A stretch of DNA of 44,222 nt, taken from positions 1-44,222 of the forward strand of contig JABDFL010000007.1 of the NCBI GenBank assembly GCA_013286575.1, given 5' to 3'. Numbering within the stretch: the first letter of the stretch is position 1; each line of letters starts with the position of its first letter. Shown in pieces: positions 1 through 8,785 of this stretch. This DNA comes from Candidatus Omnitrophota bacterium. GTDB lineage: Bacteria; Omnitrophota; Gorgyraeia; Zapsychrales; Fredricksoniimonadaceae. Below the pieces are notes generated by a model, which saw only the letters and a program-made list of their open reading frames with translations, did not search any database and was not told the DNA's origin. The position numbers and the translations under genes were made by a program.

Positions 1-1902
1 CGTTTGGCCGCGGTGGTGCAGGGCAAGAAAAGCAATTACCAGACGGACATATTTGAACCGATCTTGCAGGAGATCAAAGCAAAGATAGAGGCTATTTCCG
101 AAACTGATGCGCGCATCATCGCTGACCATATGAGGGCTGTTGTTTTTGGCATTGCCGACGGTGTTGTGCCTTCCAACGAAGGCCGCGGCTATGTCATGCG
201 CAAGCTGATCGTTGATGTGACAAATATTACTTTCCAGGCACAGGTGGAAAGGCCTTTGGCCCATACCTTTGTGAGGACCGTCGTTAATACCATGAAAGGG
301 CCTTATCCCGAGCTTGTGGCCGTCCAGGAAGAAATCATTGAGACCGTCAGGCGCGTGGAAGAAACTGCTTTTAACCTCATCAAGGAAAAGATCCCGGAAT
401 TGATCTCGGAATTTGCCAAGCATGAGGGGCAGACTGATTATAAAGCTGCGGCCCAGAATTTGGGAAAGCTGATGTTTTTTTATAAAGACACCCATGGCCT
501 GCCTTCGGAATTGATCCATAAGATGATCAAACAAAACCATTCGATTTTGCATCATATGTATGAAGAAGCGGTGATGGTTGAAAAGCGTTTGATGGAAGAG
601 CAGAAAAACCGTTCCCGGGCCGGCAGTAAAATGACGGGGGATGTTTTTGCCAACCAGGATTTTACTTTGAATTTGCCTAAGACGGAATTTTTAGGGTATA
701 AAGAAACTGAGGCCCAAGTCCAAGTGCTGAAGATCTTAGAGGGTGACAAAGAAATTAATCAGGCGGGTCAAAACCAGGTCATTAAAATTATTTTAAACCG
801 CACTCCTTTTTATGCTGAAGCAGGCGGACAGGTGGGCGATAGCGGTTATTTGACCTTTGACAATGCCGAGGTGCTTGTCACTGATACACAGAAATCCAAT
901 GATATTTATATCCATAGCGCTGTTGTGGAGCAAGGTGCCATTAAAGCCGGAGACAAGGCAAAGGCTGTGATTAATAGGGCCCGCCGTCATGCCATCATGC
1001 GTAATCATACGGCCACACATTTATTGCAGGCAGCTTTGCGCGAGACTTTGGGGGCGCATATCAAGCAGCAGGGCTCGCTGGTCGAAGAAGGGCGCTTGCG
1101 GTTTGATTTTACGCATCCGATGGGGATCAAGGCTGAAGAGATGAAAAAAATTGAGAACAGGCTTAATGAGTTTATTGACCGGAAAGATCCGGTGACAACG
1201 GAAGTGTTGGCCCTTGACGAAGCCAGGAAAAAAGGGGCATTGGCGTTTTTTGCCGAGAAGTATGGCCAGACAGTGCGGGTCGTTTCCATCGGCGATTATT
1301 CCAAGGAATTTTGCGGCGGTACGCATGTTTCTTCAACGGGTGATATTGAAGCGATGAAGATTGTGTCTGAGGGGTCGGTTGCCCAGGGGATACGCCGTGT
1401 GGAAGCTCTGACCGGTAAAAGCGCTGTTGATGAATTTTTAAAAAAGAAAGCCCAGGAAGCGGCGGCCGTTGAAGAAGCCCAGCGGCTGAAGCAGGACGAA
1501 AAGAACAAACAAAATATTTATTTTGAAAAGCTCAAGTCTTCCGTGGATGAGGTGATTAAAACCGGTGAGACCGTCAAAGGTGCCAATCTTATCAGCTGGT
1601 CTTTAGAGAATATTGATATTATGCTTTTGCGCAAGCTTTCGGATTTGTTTAAGCAGAAGGTAAAATCCGGTGTTTTTATTTTGGGCGCCAAGGGGCCTGA
1701 AGATGCATCGTTAGTCCTTTCTGTGACGGATGATCTGGTGGCGCGCGGCATTAAGGCCAATGAATTGATGGGTCAAATCACACCGTTAATGGACGGCAGC
1801 GGCGGCGGTAAGCCGCAGTTGGCCCAAGCCGGGAGCAAAAGTCCGCAAAAATTAGAAGGGGCGTTAGCCCAAGCCAGGGAGATAGTAAAAGCCAAACTAT
1901 GA
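1..1902 (+). CDS. alaS: Alanyl-tRNA synthetase, C-terminal two thirds (5' end outside window)
   Basis: The enzyme charges tRNA-Ala with alanine and hydrolyses mischarged Ser/Gly-tRNA-Ala. The frame is open from base 1, so the start and the catalytic core lie upstream; the TTG at position 4 is internal. What remains is the end of the helical tRNA-recognition region, then the editing domain with HTATHLL (first zinc-ligand motif, about residue 338) and CGGTH (about residue 438), then a coiled-coil and the C-terminal DHHA1 domain with GSGGGKPQLAQAG near the end. The stop overlaps the hisD start as ATGA, so the his genes are probably translated from an alaS-containing mRNA. No internal stops or missing motifs are seen. 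Confidence 0.97.
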   Translation, partial: RLAAVVQGKKSNYQTDIFEPILQEIKAKIEAISETDARIIADHMRAVVFGIADGVVPSNEGRGYVMRKLIVDVTNITFQAQVERPLAHTFVRTVVNTMKGPYPELVAVQEEIIETVRRVEETAFNLIKEKIPELISEFAKHEGQTDYKAAAQNLGKLMFFYKDTHGLPSELIHKMIKQNHSILHHMYEEAVMVEKRLMEEQKNRSRAGSKMTGDVFANQDFTLNLPKTEFLGYKETEAQVQVLKILEGDKEINQAGQNQVIKIILNRTPFYAEAGGQVGDSGYLTFDNAEVLVTDTQKSNDIYIHSAVVEQGAIKAGDKAKAVINRARRHAIMRNHTATHLLQAALRETLGAHIKQQGSLVEEGRLRFDFTHPMGIKAEEMKKIENRLNEFIDRKDPVTTEVLALDEARKKGALAFFAEKYGQTVRVVSIGDYSKEFCGGTHVSSTGDIEAMKIVSEGSVAQGIRRVEALTGKSAVDEFLKKKAQEAAAVEEAQRLKQDEKNKQNIYFEKLKSSVDEVIKTGETVKGANLISWSLENIDIMLLRKLSDLFKQKVKSGVFILGAKGPEDASLVLSVTDDLVARGIKANELMGQITPLMDGSGGGKPQLAQAGSKSPQKLEGALAQAREIVKAKL

Positions 1903-3122
1903 AACTCATTAAACAAACAGGCCTGAATATTGAGAAGCTTTATAACCGCAGCAGGCTGGCGCGTAAAAAGCATATTGAAGAAAAAGTGCGCACCATCATT
2001 GATGATGTGCGTTTAAATGGCGACGATGCCGTGCTTAAATACACCCGGCGTTTTGACGGGGTCAAACTGACGGCCCGCCAGCTGAAGGTGGATGAAAGCG
2101 AGATTTCCGGGGCTTTTCAGAATATTACTCCGGAATTTGTGGGGCATTTAAAAACCATTATCAATAATGTTTCGACCTATTACAAAAAACAGCTGCATAA
2201 ATGCTGCAAGGTCAAAGGCCATGACGGGGTCATGCTTAAAGAAGAAGTGCGTCCTTTGGATTCGGTGGGCATTTATATTCCGGCGGGCACGGCACCTTTA
2301 GTGTCTTCAGTTTATATGACGGCGGTGCCAGCCATCATCGCCGGTGTTGAGCGTGTTGTGATTGTGACACCACCGAATAAAGAAGGTAATGTTAATCCGT
2401 ATATCCTGGCGGTGGCGAATCTTTTAAAGGTCAAAGAAATTTATAAAGTGGGCGGGGCGCAGGCCATCGCGGCTTTGGCCTTGGGCACTAAAACCATTCC
2501 CAAGGTGGATAAAATTGTCGGCCCTGGGAATATGTATGTTACGGAGGCCAAGCGTCAGTTATTCGGTTATGTGGATATCGATATGCTGGCAGGCCCAACG
2601 GAGCTGGTGGTCATTGCCAACCGTTACAGCAATGCGGATTTTGTGGTGGGAGATTTGGAAGCGCAGATGGAGCATGTGGGCGGAATGTCGATTTTATTGA
2701 GCACGTCCAGGCAATTGATCAAAAATGTGCGTACGCGCGTGGCTAATGGTTACTGCATTTATTGCAAGAACATGAATGAAGCTGTTGGGATCGCCAACCA
2801 GATCGCGCCGGAACATTTGCAGATCGTGACTAATAATGCCGTCAGTATTGCCAAACAGATCAGGCATGCCGGTGCGATATTTTTAGGGCCATATAGCCCC
2901 ACAGCGCTGGGTGATTACGCTGCTGGCCCGAGCCATGTATTGCCGACCATGGGAACAGCACGGTTTTTCTCGGGGCTGTCGCTGTCGAGCTTTACCAAGA
3001 CCAGCCATATAATTTCTTATAGCAAGAAAGCTTTGGAAAAAGTCCGTGAGCCTTTAGAGAAGGTCGCTAATTTAGAAGGTATGGTCAAGCACGCGGAATC
3101 TGTGAACGTAAGGTTTAGATAA
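1899..3122 (+). CDS. hisD: Histidinol dehydrogenase
   Basis: Catalyses the last two NAD-dependent oxidations of histidine synthesis, histidinol to histidine. The protein has 407 residues (family usually 420-440). It shows the HisD landmarks VGIYIPAGTAPLVSSVYM, the GGAQAIAALALGT segment, KIVGPGNMYVTEAKR, AGPTELVVIAN, and the zinc/active-site region with EHLQI and GPSHVLPT. The start ATG overlaps the alaS stop by 4 bp (ATGA). It is the first his gene of the cluster. A 142-bp gap with a structured inverted repeat separates it from hisB, unlike the tight packing elsewhere. Confidence 0.96.
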   Translation: MKLIKQTGLNIEKLYNRSRLARKKHIEEKVRTIIDDVRLNGDDAVLKYTRRFDGVKLTARQLKVDESEISGAFQNITPEFVGHLKTIINNVSTYYKKQLHKCCKVKGHDGVMLKEEVRPLDSVGIYIPAGTAPLVSSVYMTAVPAIIAGVERVVIVTPPNKEGNVNPYILAVANLLKVKEIYKVGGAQAIAALALGTKTIPKVDKIVGPGNMYVTEAKRQLFGYVDIDMLAGPTELVVIANRYSNADFVVGDLEAQMEHVGGMSILLSTSRQLIKNVRTRVANGYCIYCKNMNEAVGIANQIAPEHLQIVTNNAVSIAKQIRHAGAIFLGPYSPTALGDYAAGPSHVLPTMGTARFFSGLSLSSFTKTSHIISYSKKALEKVREPLEKVANLEGMVKHAESVNVRFR

Positions 3123-3130
3123 GCATGGTT

Positions 3131-3239
3131 GGCTGATACCGAGCCCTTCGGGCTGTATTTCAGAATCGGCGATGTAGATTGGCGGGACAACAGTGGTCTT
3201 CAAAAATTGTTTCCAAAGTCTATTTCTACAGTATCAGCC
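3131..3239 (+). promoter_or_regulatory. Structured leader between hisD and hisB
   Basis: A perfect 9-bp inverted repeat, GGCTGATAC at 3131-3139 and GTATCAGCC at 3231-3239, encloses about 91 nt. Inside it is a tight hairpin, AGCCC-TTC-GGGCT at 3142-3154. The GATAC of the outer left arm can also pair locally with GTAT just after the inner hairpin, so two exclusive folds are possible. The structure ends 25 nt before the hisB ATG. I see no poly-U tract, so if it regulates it would more likely act on translation or RNA stability. No known riboswitch class is recognised. Confidence 0.4.
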
Positions 3240-3264
3240 TGCGAAAGTTTATGAAAGGATAAAT

Positions 3265-3873
3265 ATGCAACGTAAAGCAGACATAGAACGTAAAAGTAAA
3301 GAAACGCAAATAAAGGTTTCGTTAAATGTCGATGGCACCGGCAAAACAAAGATCAAGACGCCCATAGGCTTTTTGGATCACATGCTTGAGTTGTTTGCGT
3401 TTCATGGTTATTTTGATTTGGAGTTATCAGTGACAGGTGATACCCACATCGATATTCACCATACTAATGAGGATATCGGTATTGCATTGGGAAAAGCATT
3501 TAAGCAGGCCCTTGGTGATAAATTAGGGATTAAGCGTTTTGGGTCTGCTTTTGCACCCATGGAAGATACATTAGGAAGTACTGTTATTGATATTAGCGGG
3601 CGTGGTCACTATAGAATTGATTGTGAGCGTCCTGCTACGATAGGCACTTCTAAAGAGAATTATACCTTTGAAGATTATAAGCATTTTTTGGAGTCATTTG
3701 CTAAGCAATTAGGTGCAAATATTATTGTGACAATAAAAAATGCAGAACTTGCAGATGTCCATACGATTTTAGAGACGGCATTTAAGTCTTTAGGTTTGGC
3801 GCTAGACCAGGCAACGACTATTGATCCTCGTCGTCAAGGACAGGTGCCCTCGACGAAGGGGATTATTGATTAA
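3265..3873 (+). CDS. hisB: Imidazoleglycerol-phosphate dehydratase
   Basis: Dehydrates imidazole-glycerol phosphate to imidazole-acetol phosphate, the sixth step of histidine synthesis. It is a monofunctional 202-residue protein. The IGPD metal-binding histidine motifs are present: GFLDHMLELFAFHG near residue 30, DIHHTNEDIGI near residue 60, and the repeat-2 equivalents SGRGHY and ADVHTILETAFKSLG. The ATG at 3265 follows an AAAGGA ribosome site; an upstream in-frame GTG at 3193 would add 24 unrelated residues across the structured leader and is unlikely. Codon third positions look more A/T-rich than in neighbouring his genes, which could reflect a different history. Confidence 0.95.
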   Translation: MQRKADIERKSKETQIKVSLNVDGTGKTKIKTPIGFLDHMLELFAFHGYFDLELSVTGDTHIDIHHTNEDIGIALGKAFKQALGDKLGIKRFGSAFAPMEDTLGSTVIDISGRGHYRIDCERPATIGTSKENYTFEDYKHFLESFAKQLGANIIVTIKNAELADVHTILETAFKSLGLALDQATTIDPRRQGQVPSTKGIID

Positions 3874-3912
3874 TTGCGGCGGGTGGCGAGGCCGAGACAG
3901 GCCCCGCTGGCT

Positions 3913-3950
3913 AAAAAGATTGCTTCGTCGCTGCGCTCCTCGCAATGACA
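3913..3950 (+). repeat. Dispersed palindromic repeat, copy 1 (half element)
   Basis: A 38-bp copy of the family that reads AAGATTGCTTCGTC, then CTCCTCGCAATGACA. Related copies lie at 8105-8186, 13892-13928 (opposite orientation) and 15499-15538. It sits in the hisB-hisH gap, immediately before the weak ribosome site of hisH. Confidence 0.85.
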
Positions 3951-3964
3951 TTTAGGTAAAGTAT

Positions 3965-4567
3965 ATGATTGCAATTATTGATTACGGCATGGGGAATTTG
4001 AGGAGTGTTCACAAGGCTTTTGAGGCTGTGGGGGCACAGGCGCAGGTGACTTCTAAGGTTGGGGATATTTTGCAGGCAGATAAGGTGGTCCTGCCGGGCG
4101 TCGGTGCCATGGGACCGGCCATGCAGAAATTGCAGGAATTGGCTTTGACCGGGCCTATCCGTCGTGTTATCCAAGACGGCAAACCATTCCTTGGTATTTG
4201 CCTTGGCCTGCAATTGCTGTTTGAAAGAAGCTCCGAAGGTGGTTTTGCTGAAGGCCTTAAAATTTTGAAAGGCAGTGTTGAGCGCTTTACTGCCTTGAAG
4301 GTCCCGCACATGGGATGGAATCAAATTCAAGCCCAGCCGTGCGGTACGAAATTATTTGAAGGGCTTTCATCCGGTGAGAATGTATATTTTTGCCATTCTT
4401 ATTTTGTAAAACCTCAAGATAACTCCATCGCTGCCGGCATCACGAATTACGGGATTGATTTTGTCTCTGCTGTTGTGCGTGACAATGTTTGGGGTGTGCA
4501 GTTTCATCCGGAAAAGAGCCAAAAGGCCGGCTTACAGATCTTAAAGAATTTCGCGGAGCAAAAATGA
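3965..4567 (+). CDS. hisH: Imidazole glycerol phosphate synthase, glutaminase subunit
   Basis: HisH hydrolyses glutamine and channels ammonia to HisF, which makes imidazole-glycerol phosphate and AICAR. At 200 residues it has normal length. The class I amidotransferase signature is complete: LPGVGAMG, the nucleophile cysteine in FLGICLGLQLLFE (about residue 80), HMGWNQI, and the His-Glu pair in QFHPEKSQ near the C-terminus. The N-terminal MIAIIDYGMGNLRSV is typical. A palindromic repeat ends 14 bp upstream, followed by a weak TAGGT ribosome site. The stop overlaps the hisA start by 4 bp. Confidence 0.96.
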   Translation: MIAIIDYGMGNLRSVHKAFEAVGAQAQVTSKVGDILQADKVVLPGVGAMGPAMQKLQELALTGPIRRVIQDGKPFLGICLGLQLLFERSSEGGFAEGLKILKGSVERFTALKVPHMGWNQIQAQPCGTKLFEGLSSGENVYFCHSYFVKPQDNSIAAGITNYGIDFVSAVVRDNVWGVQFHPEKSQKAGLQILKNFAEQK

Positions 4568-5349
4568 GTGAGAACCTGATTATATTCCCGGCCATTGATC
4601 TGATGGACGGCAAGGTCGTCCGTTTAAAGCAGGGCAATTTTGATAAAAAGACCGATTATTCCGATGATCCTCTGGCCGTGGCCCAGCATTGGAAATCCCA
4701 GGGCGCTCTATGGCTGCATGTTGTTGACTTAGACGGCGCTAAAGCCGGAGACATGAAGAATATTGATGTCATTAAGAAAATAGCCGGGAATGTCGATATT
4801 GCGATCCAGGTCGGCGGCGGTGTGCGCAGTGTTGAGCGGATCAAAGAACTTATAGATAGCGGTATCGAGAGGGTGGTTTTGGGAACAAAAGCCATCAGCG
4901 ACAATGATTTGATGAAGGAAGTTATAAAAAAGTATGCGGACCACATCGCTGTCAGCATTGACTGTTCCCAGGGCATGGTGGCCCAAAGGGGCTGGCTTGA
5001 GACGACCAAGATCAAGGGGACGGATTTTGCCAATGAGATGGAAGCCCAGGGCATTAAATACCTGATTTATACGGATATCCACAAGGACGGAATGCTTCAG
5101 GGGCCGAATATTAACGGTATCAGGGAAATTTTGAAAACAGTGGCCATTGATGTGATTGCCTCCGGCGGGGTTTCCGGATCACACGATATTGTGGAGTTGT
5201 GTATTCTCAAAGAGCAGCATCCTAATCTCTTGGGGGCCATTACAGGAAAAGCCATTTATGAGCTCCAGTATTTTGATGTTCAGAAAGCTTTGGAAACAGT
5301 CAAGAATTATAAGTTTCTTAAAAATAAAGATATAAAAGATGCTCAATAA
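4564..5349 (+). CDS. hisA: ProFAR isomerase (phosphoribosylformimino-AICAR-P isomerase)
   Basis: Isomerises ProFAR to PRFAR, the HisF substrate. It is a 261-residue TIM barrel with [17 protein letters not shown] (catalytic Asp in the first strand), the VGGGVRS phosphate loop and VIASGGVSG in the second phosphate-binding half. The ATG at 4564 lies in the ATGA overlap with hisH, which fixes the start; an in-frame upstream start would read through hisH. It overlaps hisF by 11 bp. The C-terminal tail ([14 protein letters not shown]) is a little long and lysine-rich. Confidence 0.95.
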   Translation: MSENLIIFPAIDLMDGKVVRLKQGNFDKKTDYSDDPLAVAQHWKSQGALWLHVVDLDGAKAGDMKNIDVIKKIAGNVDIAIQVGGGVRSVERIKELIDSGIERVVLGTKAISDNDLMKEVIKKYADHIAVSIDCSQGMVAQRGWLETTKIKGTDFANEMEAQGIKYLIYTDIHKDGMLQGPNINGIREILKTVAIDVIASGGVSGSHDIVELCILKEQHPNLLGAITGKAIYELQYFDVQKALETVKNYKFLKNKDIKDAQ

Positions 5350-6091
5350 ACGCATCATCCCATGTTTGGACGTCAAAGACGGCAGGGTGGTCAAGGGCGT
5401 CAATTTTGTTGACCTTCAGGATGCCGGAGATCCGGTGGATTGTGCCCGTGCCTATGACCGGGGTGGCGCTGATGAACTGGTTTTTTTGGACATCACGGCC
5501 AGCCATGAAAAACGCAAGATTTTTTTAGATGTGGTGCAGAAAACCGCGGAATGCGTGTTTATGCCTTTGACCGTCGGAGGCGGCATCAGCAATGTCAATG
5601 ATATCCGTGATTTGCTGAATGCGGGTGCAGACAAGGTCTCGATGAATACATCCGCGGTCAATGAACCGGGTTTGATCCGGCAGGCCGCGAATAAATTCGG
5701 CAGCCAATGCATTGTCGTGGCCATTGATGCCAAGCGCGTGGGTAACCGTTGGGAAGTTTTTACGCACGGCGGCCGTACGGCGACCGGCCGTGACGCCATT
5801 GAATGGGCCAAACAGACCCAAGCACAGGGTGCCGGAGAGATTTTATTGACCAGCATGGATGCGGACGGCACTAAAAATGGTTTTGATTTGCCTTTGACCA
5901 AGGCGGTTACAGCAGCAGTCAGCATTCCCGTGATTGCCTCAGGCGGGGCAGGGACGCTGGAGCATTTTTATCAGGTTTTTGCCGAAGCAGGGGCAGACGC
6001 GGCATTGGCAGCGTCGGTGTTCCATTACGGCGAAATCCCGATCGTGGAAGTTAAAACGTTTTTAAAACAAAAGAAAGTGAACGTGCGATGA
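5339..6091 (+). CDS. hisF: Imidazole glycerol phosphate synthase, cyclase subunit
   Basis: HisF uses ammonia from HisH to close the imidazole ring. The 250-residue TIM barrel carries [17 protein letters not shown] (catalytic Asp about residue 11), [23 protein letters not shown] (second catalytic Asp about residue 130), [14 protein letters not shown] and [10 protein letters not shown]. The start lies inside the end of hisA (11-bp overlap) and the stop overlaps hisI, so hisHAFI are translationally coupled. Confidence 0.96.
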   Translation: MLNKRIIPCLDVKDGRVVKGVNFVDLQDAGDPVDCARAYDRGGADELVFLDITASHEKRKIFLDVVQKTAECVFMPLTVGGGISNVNDIRDLLNAGADKVSMNTSAVNEPGLIRQAANKFGSQCIVVAIDAKRVGNRWEVFTHGGRTATGRDAIEWAKQTQAQGAGEILLTSMDADGTKNGFDLPLTKAVTAAVSIPVIASGGAGTLEHFYQVFAEAGADAALAASVFHYGEIPIVEVKTFLKQKKVNVR

Positions 6092-6447
6092 GTTCGAACC
6101 CTGAAATAGAAACGATCCAGATCACCAAGGACAATCTGGATAAATTAAAATTCAATGCCGAAGGCCTGATCCCGGCCATTGCCCAGGATTATAAGAACAA
6201 TGAGGTCCTGATGATGGCCTGGATGAACATTGATTCTTTGCGCGACACCTTAAAAAGCGGCAAAGCCTCTTATTGGTCGCGCTCACGCAAGGCCTATTGG
6301 GTCAAGGGTGAGACGTCGGGCCATTTTCAGCATGTGAAGGAAATTTATTATGACTGCGATTGTGATGTGCTTTTATTAAAGGTGGACCAGATCGGCGCTG
6401 CCTGCCATACGAACAAGCGTAGTTGTTTTTATAGGAAAATCAAATGA
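6088..6447 (+). CDS. hisI: Phosphoribosyl-AMP cyclohydrolase (HisI only, no HisE domain)
   Basis: Opens the adenine ring of phosphoribosyl-AMP, step three of histidine synthesis. The 119 residues cover only the cyclohydrolase domain. Landmarks are [26 protein letters not shown], the metal-binding [14 protein letters not shown] and [12 protein letters not shown]. The pyrophosphohydrolase (HisE) domain fused in many bacteria is absent, so hisE must be elsewhere along with hisG and hisC. The ATG overlaps the hisF stop by 4 bp. The stop overlaps the ATG of a possible leader peptide of trpE. Confidence 0.94.
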   Translation: MSSNPEIETIQITKDNLDKLKFNAEGLIPAIAQDYKNNEVLMMAWMNIDSLRDTLKSGKASYWSRSRKAYWVKGETSGHFQHVKEIYYDCDCDVLLLKVDQIGAACHTNKRSCFYRKIK

Positions 6448-6491
6448 GGCTAAACAGCCATTGGGATGAATTTTTTCCGCCAAAATGCTAA
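6444..6491 (+). CDS. Possible 15-residue trpE leader peptide
   Basis: An ATG overlapping the hisI stop (ATGA) opens a 15-codon frame reading [15 protein letters not shown], with one Trp codon at position 7 and two Phe codons. It ends 4 nt before a strong hairpin in the trpE leader. One Trp is weak for classical attenuation, so this may be chance. The coupling geometry and the mutually exclusive hairpins downstream make it worth recording. Confidence 0.25.
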   Translation: MRLNSHWDEFFPPKC

Positions 6492-6494
6492 ATA

Positions 6495-6597
6495 TTCCCT
6501 GTTCCTTGCTTGGCGAACAGGGAAACCCCAACGGATTAAGTTGGGAGCAAAAGCACGCATTTTGGCTACAAAAATTATCCCAACGTCTGTTTAGACG
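6495..6597 (+). promoter_or_regulatory. trpE leader with mutually exclusive hairpins
   Basis: The 158-bp gap before trpE contains a perfect 10-bp hairpin, TTCCCTGTTC at 6495-6504 and GAACAGGGAA at 6515-6524. Next, GTTGGGA at 6540-6546 can pair either backwards with CCCAAC at 6527-6532 or forwards with TCCCAAC at 6578-6584, but not both. A last hairpin, CGTCT-GTTT-AGACG at 6584-6597, competes for the edge of the forward pairing and lies just before the start codon. There is no U-run and no clear Shine-Dalgarno for trpE, so control of translation initiation is a reasonable guess. Confidence 0.4.
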
Positions 6598-6605
6598 CAA
6601 AACAT

Positions 6606-8099
6606 ATGAACTACCTGTCTCAAGAAGAGTTTTTGAAATTAAGCGGCCGCGGCAATTTGATCCCTGTTTACAGGGAGATGCCAGGGGATTTGGAGACGCC
6701 GGTGTCGGCGTATTACAAATTAGCCGGCCGTGCCGAGTATTCTTTTTTATTGGAATCGGTGGAGGGTGGGGAAAAGATCGCTTCTTACTCCTTTATTGCC
6801 CGCGACCCGGAATTGGTTTTTACCAGTAAAGGCCGTCAAGCCTGTATTCTGCGTTTTGTTAAGGGTAAACATAAACCTGAGAAGATTTCTTTGAGCGGTT
6901 CCCCTTTGTCCGTGGTGCGTGAATTGATGAAGGATTATAAAGCCGTGGATGTGGCGGGACTGCCGCGTTTTTATGGGGGCATGGTGGGATATTTGAGTTA
7001 TGATTGTGTCCGTTTTTTTGAACGCCTGCCGGATACAGGCACGGATGATTTAAACTTGCCTGATATTTGTCTGGCCCTGGCTAAAAATTTAGTGGTTTTT
7101 GATCATCGCCACCATACGATCAAGGTGGTCAGTTGCGTGCACCTTTCTAAGGAAGACGGCAGGGAAGCAAAAATCAAAAAATACAATGCCGCTCAAAAGG
7201 CCATTGATGCCCTGATTGCGGATTTACGGAAACCTTTATCATTGTCCGCCCCTAAAAAGACCCGCCGGAAAATATCCGTGGCTTCCAATTGCACAAAAGG
7301 GCAATTTCAAAAGATGGTCATTAAGGGCAAGGAACATATTAAGGCAGGGGACATTTTTCAGATCGTTCTCTCCCAGCGTTTTAAAGCTGATATCAGCGTC
7401 GATGCTTTTGAGATTTACCGTTGTTTGCGCGTGCTCAATCCCTCCCCGTATATGTTTTATTTAAATTTTGGCGGTTTACAGCTGGTGGGCGCTTCTCCGG
7501 AGCTTTTGGTGCGTTGTGAAAATGGTTTGGTTGAGACCCGGCCTATCGCAGGCACACGTCCGCGCGGGGTAAATGAGGCAGAGGATGCGGCCCTGGTCAA
7601 AGATCTTCTGGCAGATCCCAAAGAAAAGGCCGAGCATATCATGCTGGTGGATTTGGGGCGCAATGATCTGGGCCGTGTCTGTGAAAAAGGGACGGTGCGG
7701 CTTTCTGAATTCATGGGAGTCGAGAAATATTCCCATGTGATGCATATTGTCAGCAATGTGCAGGGCAAATTGCGTCCTGATATGGATGCTTTGGATGTTT
7801 TAGAAGCGGCATTTCCTGCGGGGACGGTATCAGGCGCCCCTAAAATCAGGGCCATGGAAATAATTGAGGGTTTGGAAGGCCAAAAACGGGGCCCTTACGC
7901 GGGGGCTGTTGGTATTTTGAGTTTTTCGAAAAACCTTGATACTTGCATAACTATACGTACAATAGTGGTTCATAAAGCCAAGGCTTATGTCCAGGCCGGG
8001 GCCGGAATAGTAGCTGATTCCGATCCTGCCACGGAATACACAGAAACGATGAATAAAGCCAAAGCGCAAATAAGAGCTATTCAATTAGCGCATGAGTAA
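6606..8099 (+). CDS. trpE: Anthranilate synthase component I
   Basis: Converts chorismate to anthranilate, the first committed step of tryptophan synthesis, with ammonia from a TrpG subunit that is not in this window. The 497-residue protein has the N-terminal feedback-binding region (IPVYREMPGDLETPVSAYYKL, then LLESVEGGEKIASYSFI) and the chorismate-binding C-terminal half with DIFQIVLSQRF, PSPYMFYLNF, ETRPIAGTRPRG, DLGRNDLGRV, FPAGTVSGAPKIRAMEII and GPYAGAVG. The start has no clear ribosome site and follows a structured leader. A palindromic repeat begins 5 bp after the stop. Confidence 0.95.
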   Translation: MNYLSQEEFLKLSGRGNLIPVYREMPGDLETPVSAYYKLAGRAEYSFLLESVEGGEKIASYSFIARDPELVFTSKGRQACILRFVKGKHKPEKISLSGSPLSVVRELMKDYKAVDVAGLPRFYGGMVGYLSYDCVRFFERLPDTGTDDLNLPDICLALAKNLVVFDHRHHTIKVVSCVHLSKEDGREAKIKKYNAAQKAIDALIADLRKPLSLSAPKKTRRKISVASNCTKGQFQKMVIKGKEHIKAGDIFQIVLSQRFKADISVDAFEIYRCLRVLNPSPYMFYLNFGGLQLVGASPELLVRCENGLVETRPIAGTRPRGVNEAEDAALVKDLLADPKEKAEHIMLVDLGRNDLGRVCEKGTVRLSEFMGVEKYSHVMHIVSNVQGKLRPDMDALDVLEAAFPAGTVSGAPKIRAMEIIEGLEGQKRGPYAGAVGILSFSKNLDTCITIRTIVVHKAKAYVQAGAGIVADSDPATEYTETMNKAKAQIRAIQLAHE

Positions 8100-8104
8100 A
8101 AATA

Positions 8105-8186
8105 GTGTCATTGCGAGCCCTGCTTTTTAGGGCGTGGCAATCTTTTTGAAAAGATTGCTTCGTCACTTCGCTCCTCGCAATGACAC
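8105..8186 (+). repeat. Dispersed palindromic repeat, full-length copy
   Basis: An 82-bp element bounded by the perfect inverted repeat GTGTCATTGCGAG (8105-8117) and CTCGCAATGACAC (8174-8186), with a second internal pairing (GGCAATCTTTTT against AAAAGATTGC). The other copies in the window are half elements that match its right half. It lies between trpE and rpsP and as RNA would form a long hairpin that could limit readthrough or stabilise the 3' end. Confidence 0.88.
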
Positions 8187-8208
8187 AATATCTTAAGAAA
8201 GGAATCAC

Positions 8209-8448
8209 ATGGAAGTTAGAATCCGATTACAAAAAGCAGGAAAAGCCTCTAACAAGGCTTATAATTACCGCGTCGTTGCGATGGCGGGACAAGAAGGCCG
8301 TGACGGCCGTACCTTGGATATTTTGGGTTATTATGACCCTTCCAAGAAATCTTATTTCCAACTCAAAAAAGATAAGATCACCGCCTGGATCGCCAAGGGC
8401 GCCCAGATGAGCGATACTGTCAGATCTTTAATGAAAAAAGCAAAATAA
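8209..8448 (+). CDS. rpsP: 30S ribosomal protein S16
   Basis: Small-subunit protein needed for 16S rRNA 5'-domain folding. It has 79 residues, with the typical start MEVRIRLQKAGKASNKAYNYRVV, then GRDGRTLDILGYYDPSKK and the ITAWIAKGAQMSDTVRSLM segment. An AAGAAAGGAA ribosome site precedes the ATG. The usual rpsP neighbours (rimM, trmD, rplS) are absent; it is followed by yajC-secDF instead. Confidence 0.95.
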   Translation: MEVRIRLQKAGKASNKAYNYRVVAMAGQEGRDGRTLDILGYYDPSKKSYFQLKKDKITAWIAKGAQMSDTVRSLMKKAK

Positions 8449-8485
8449 GACTGCCGCAGGGCAGGTCAGGGAAAGGAATATATAA

Positions 8486-8785
8486 ATGCTTCAACAGTCG
8501 GGATTGACACAGATGCTGTTCATGTATGTTCCTATTATCGCGATTTTTTATTTTTTGATCATCCGTCCCCAGCAGCAGCAACAGAAGAAAATGAAGCTGA
8601 TGCAGGAGGGCCTTAAAAAGAATGATGAAGTCATTACTTCTTCCGGCATTCACGGCACGGTGGCCATTGTCAAAGAAAAGACCGTGGTCATACGGGTGGA
8701 TGAAGGGTGCCGCATTGAATTTGACCGCGAATCCATTGCTTCAGTGGCAAATAGTGAATCTAAACCTGTCGAGGTAGTTAAATGA
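8486..8785 (+). CDS. yajC: Preprotein translocase subunit YajC
   Basis: Single-pass inner-membrane protein that joins SecDF in the Sec accessory complex. It has 99 residues, with one N-terminal membrane helix (about residues 10-27, MFMYVPIIAIFYFLIIRP), a Q/K stretch, then the conserved DEVITSSGIHGTVAIVKEKTVVIRV fold. An AAAGGAA ribosome site lies upstream. The stop overlaps the secDF ATG by 4 bp. Confidence 0.95.
   Translation: MLQQSGLTQMLFMYVPIIAIFYFLIIRPQQQQQKKMKLMQEGLKKNDEVITSSGIHGTVAIVKEKTVVIRVDEGCRIEFDRESIASVANSESKPVEVVK

Noticed and set aside
3911-4330. Minus-strand frame ending in a repeat-encoded peptide opposite hisH
   Set aside because: It only reads the complement of hisH and of the palindromic repeat.
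6485-6829. 114-codon frame across the trpE leader
   Set aside because: It overlaps trpE in another frame and has no family features.
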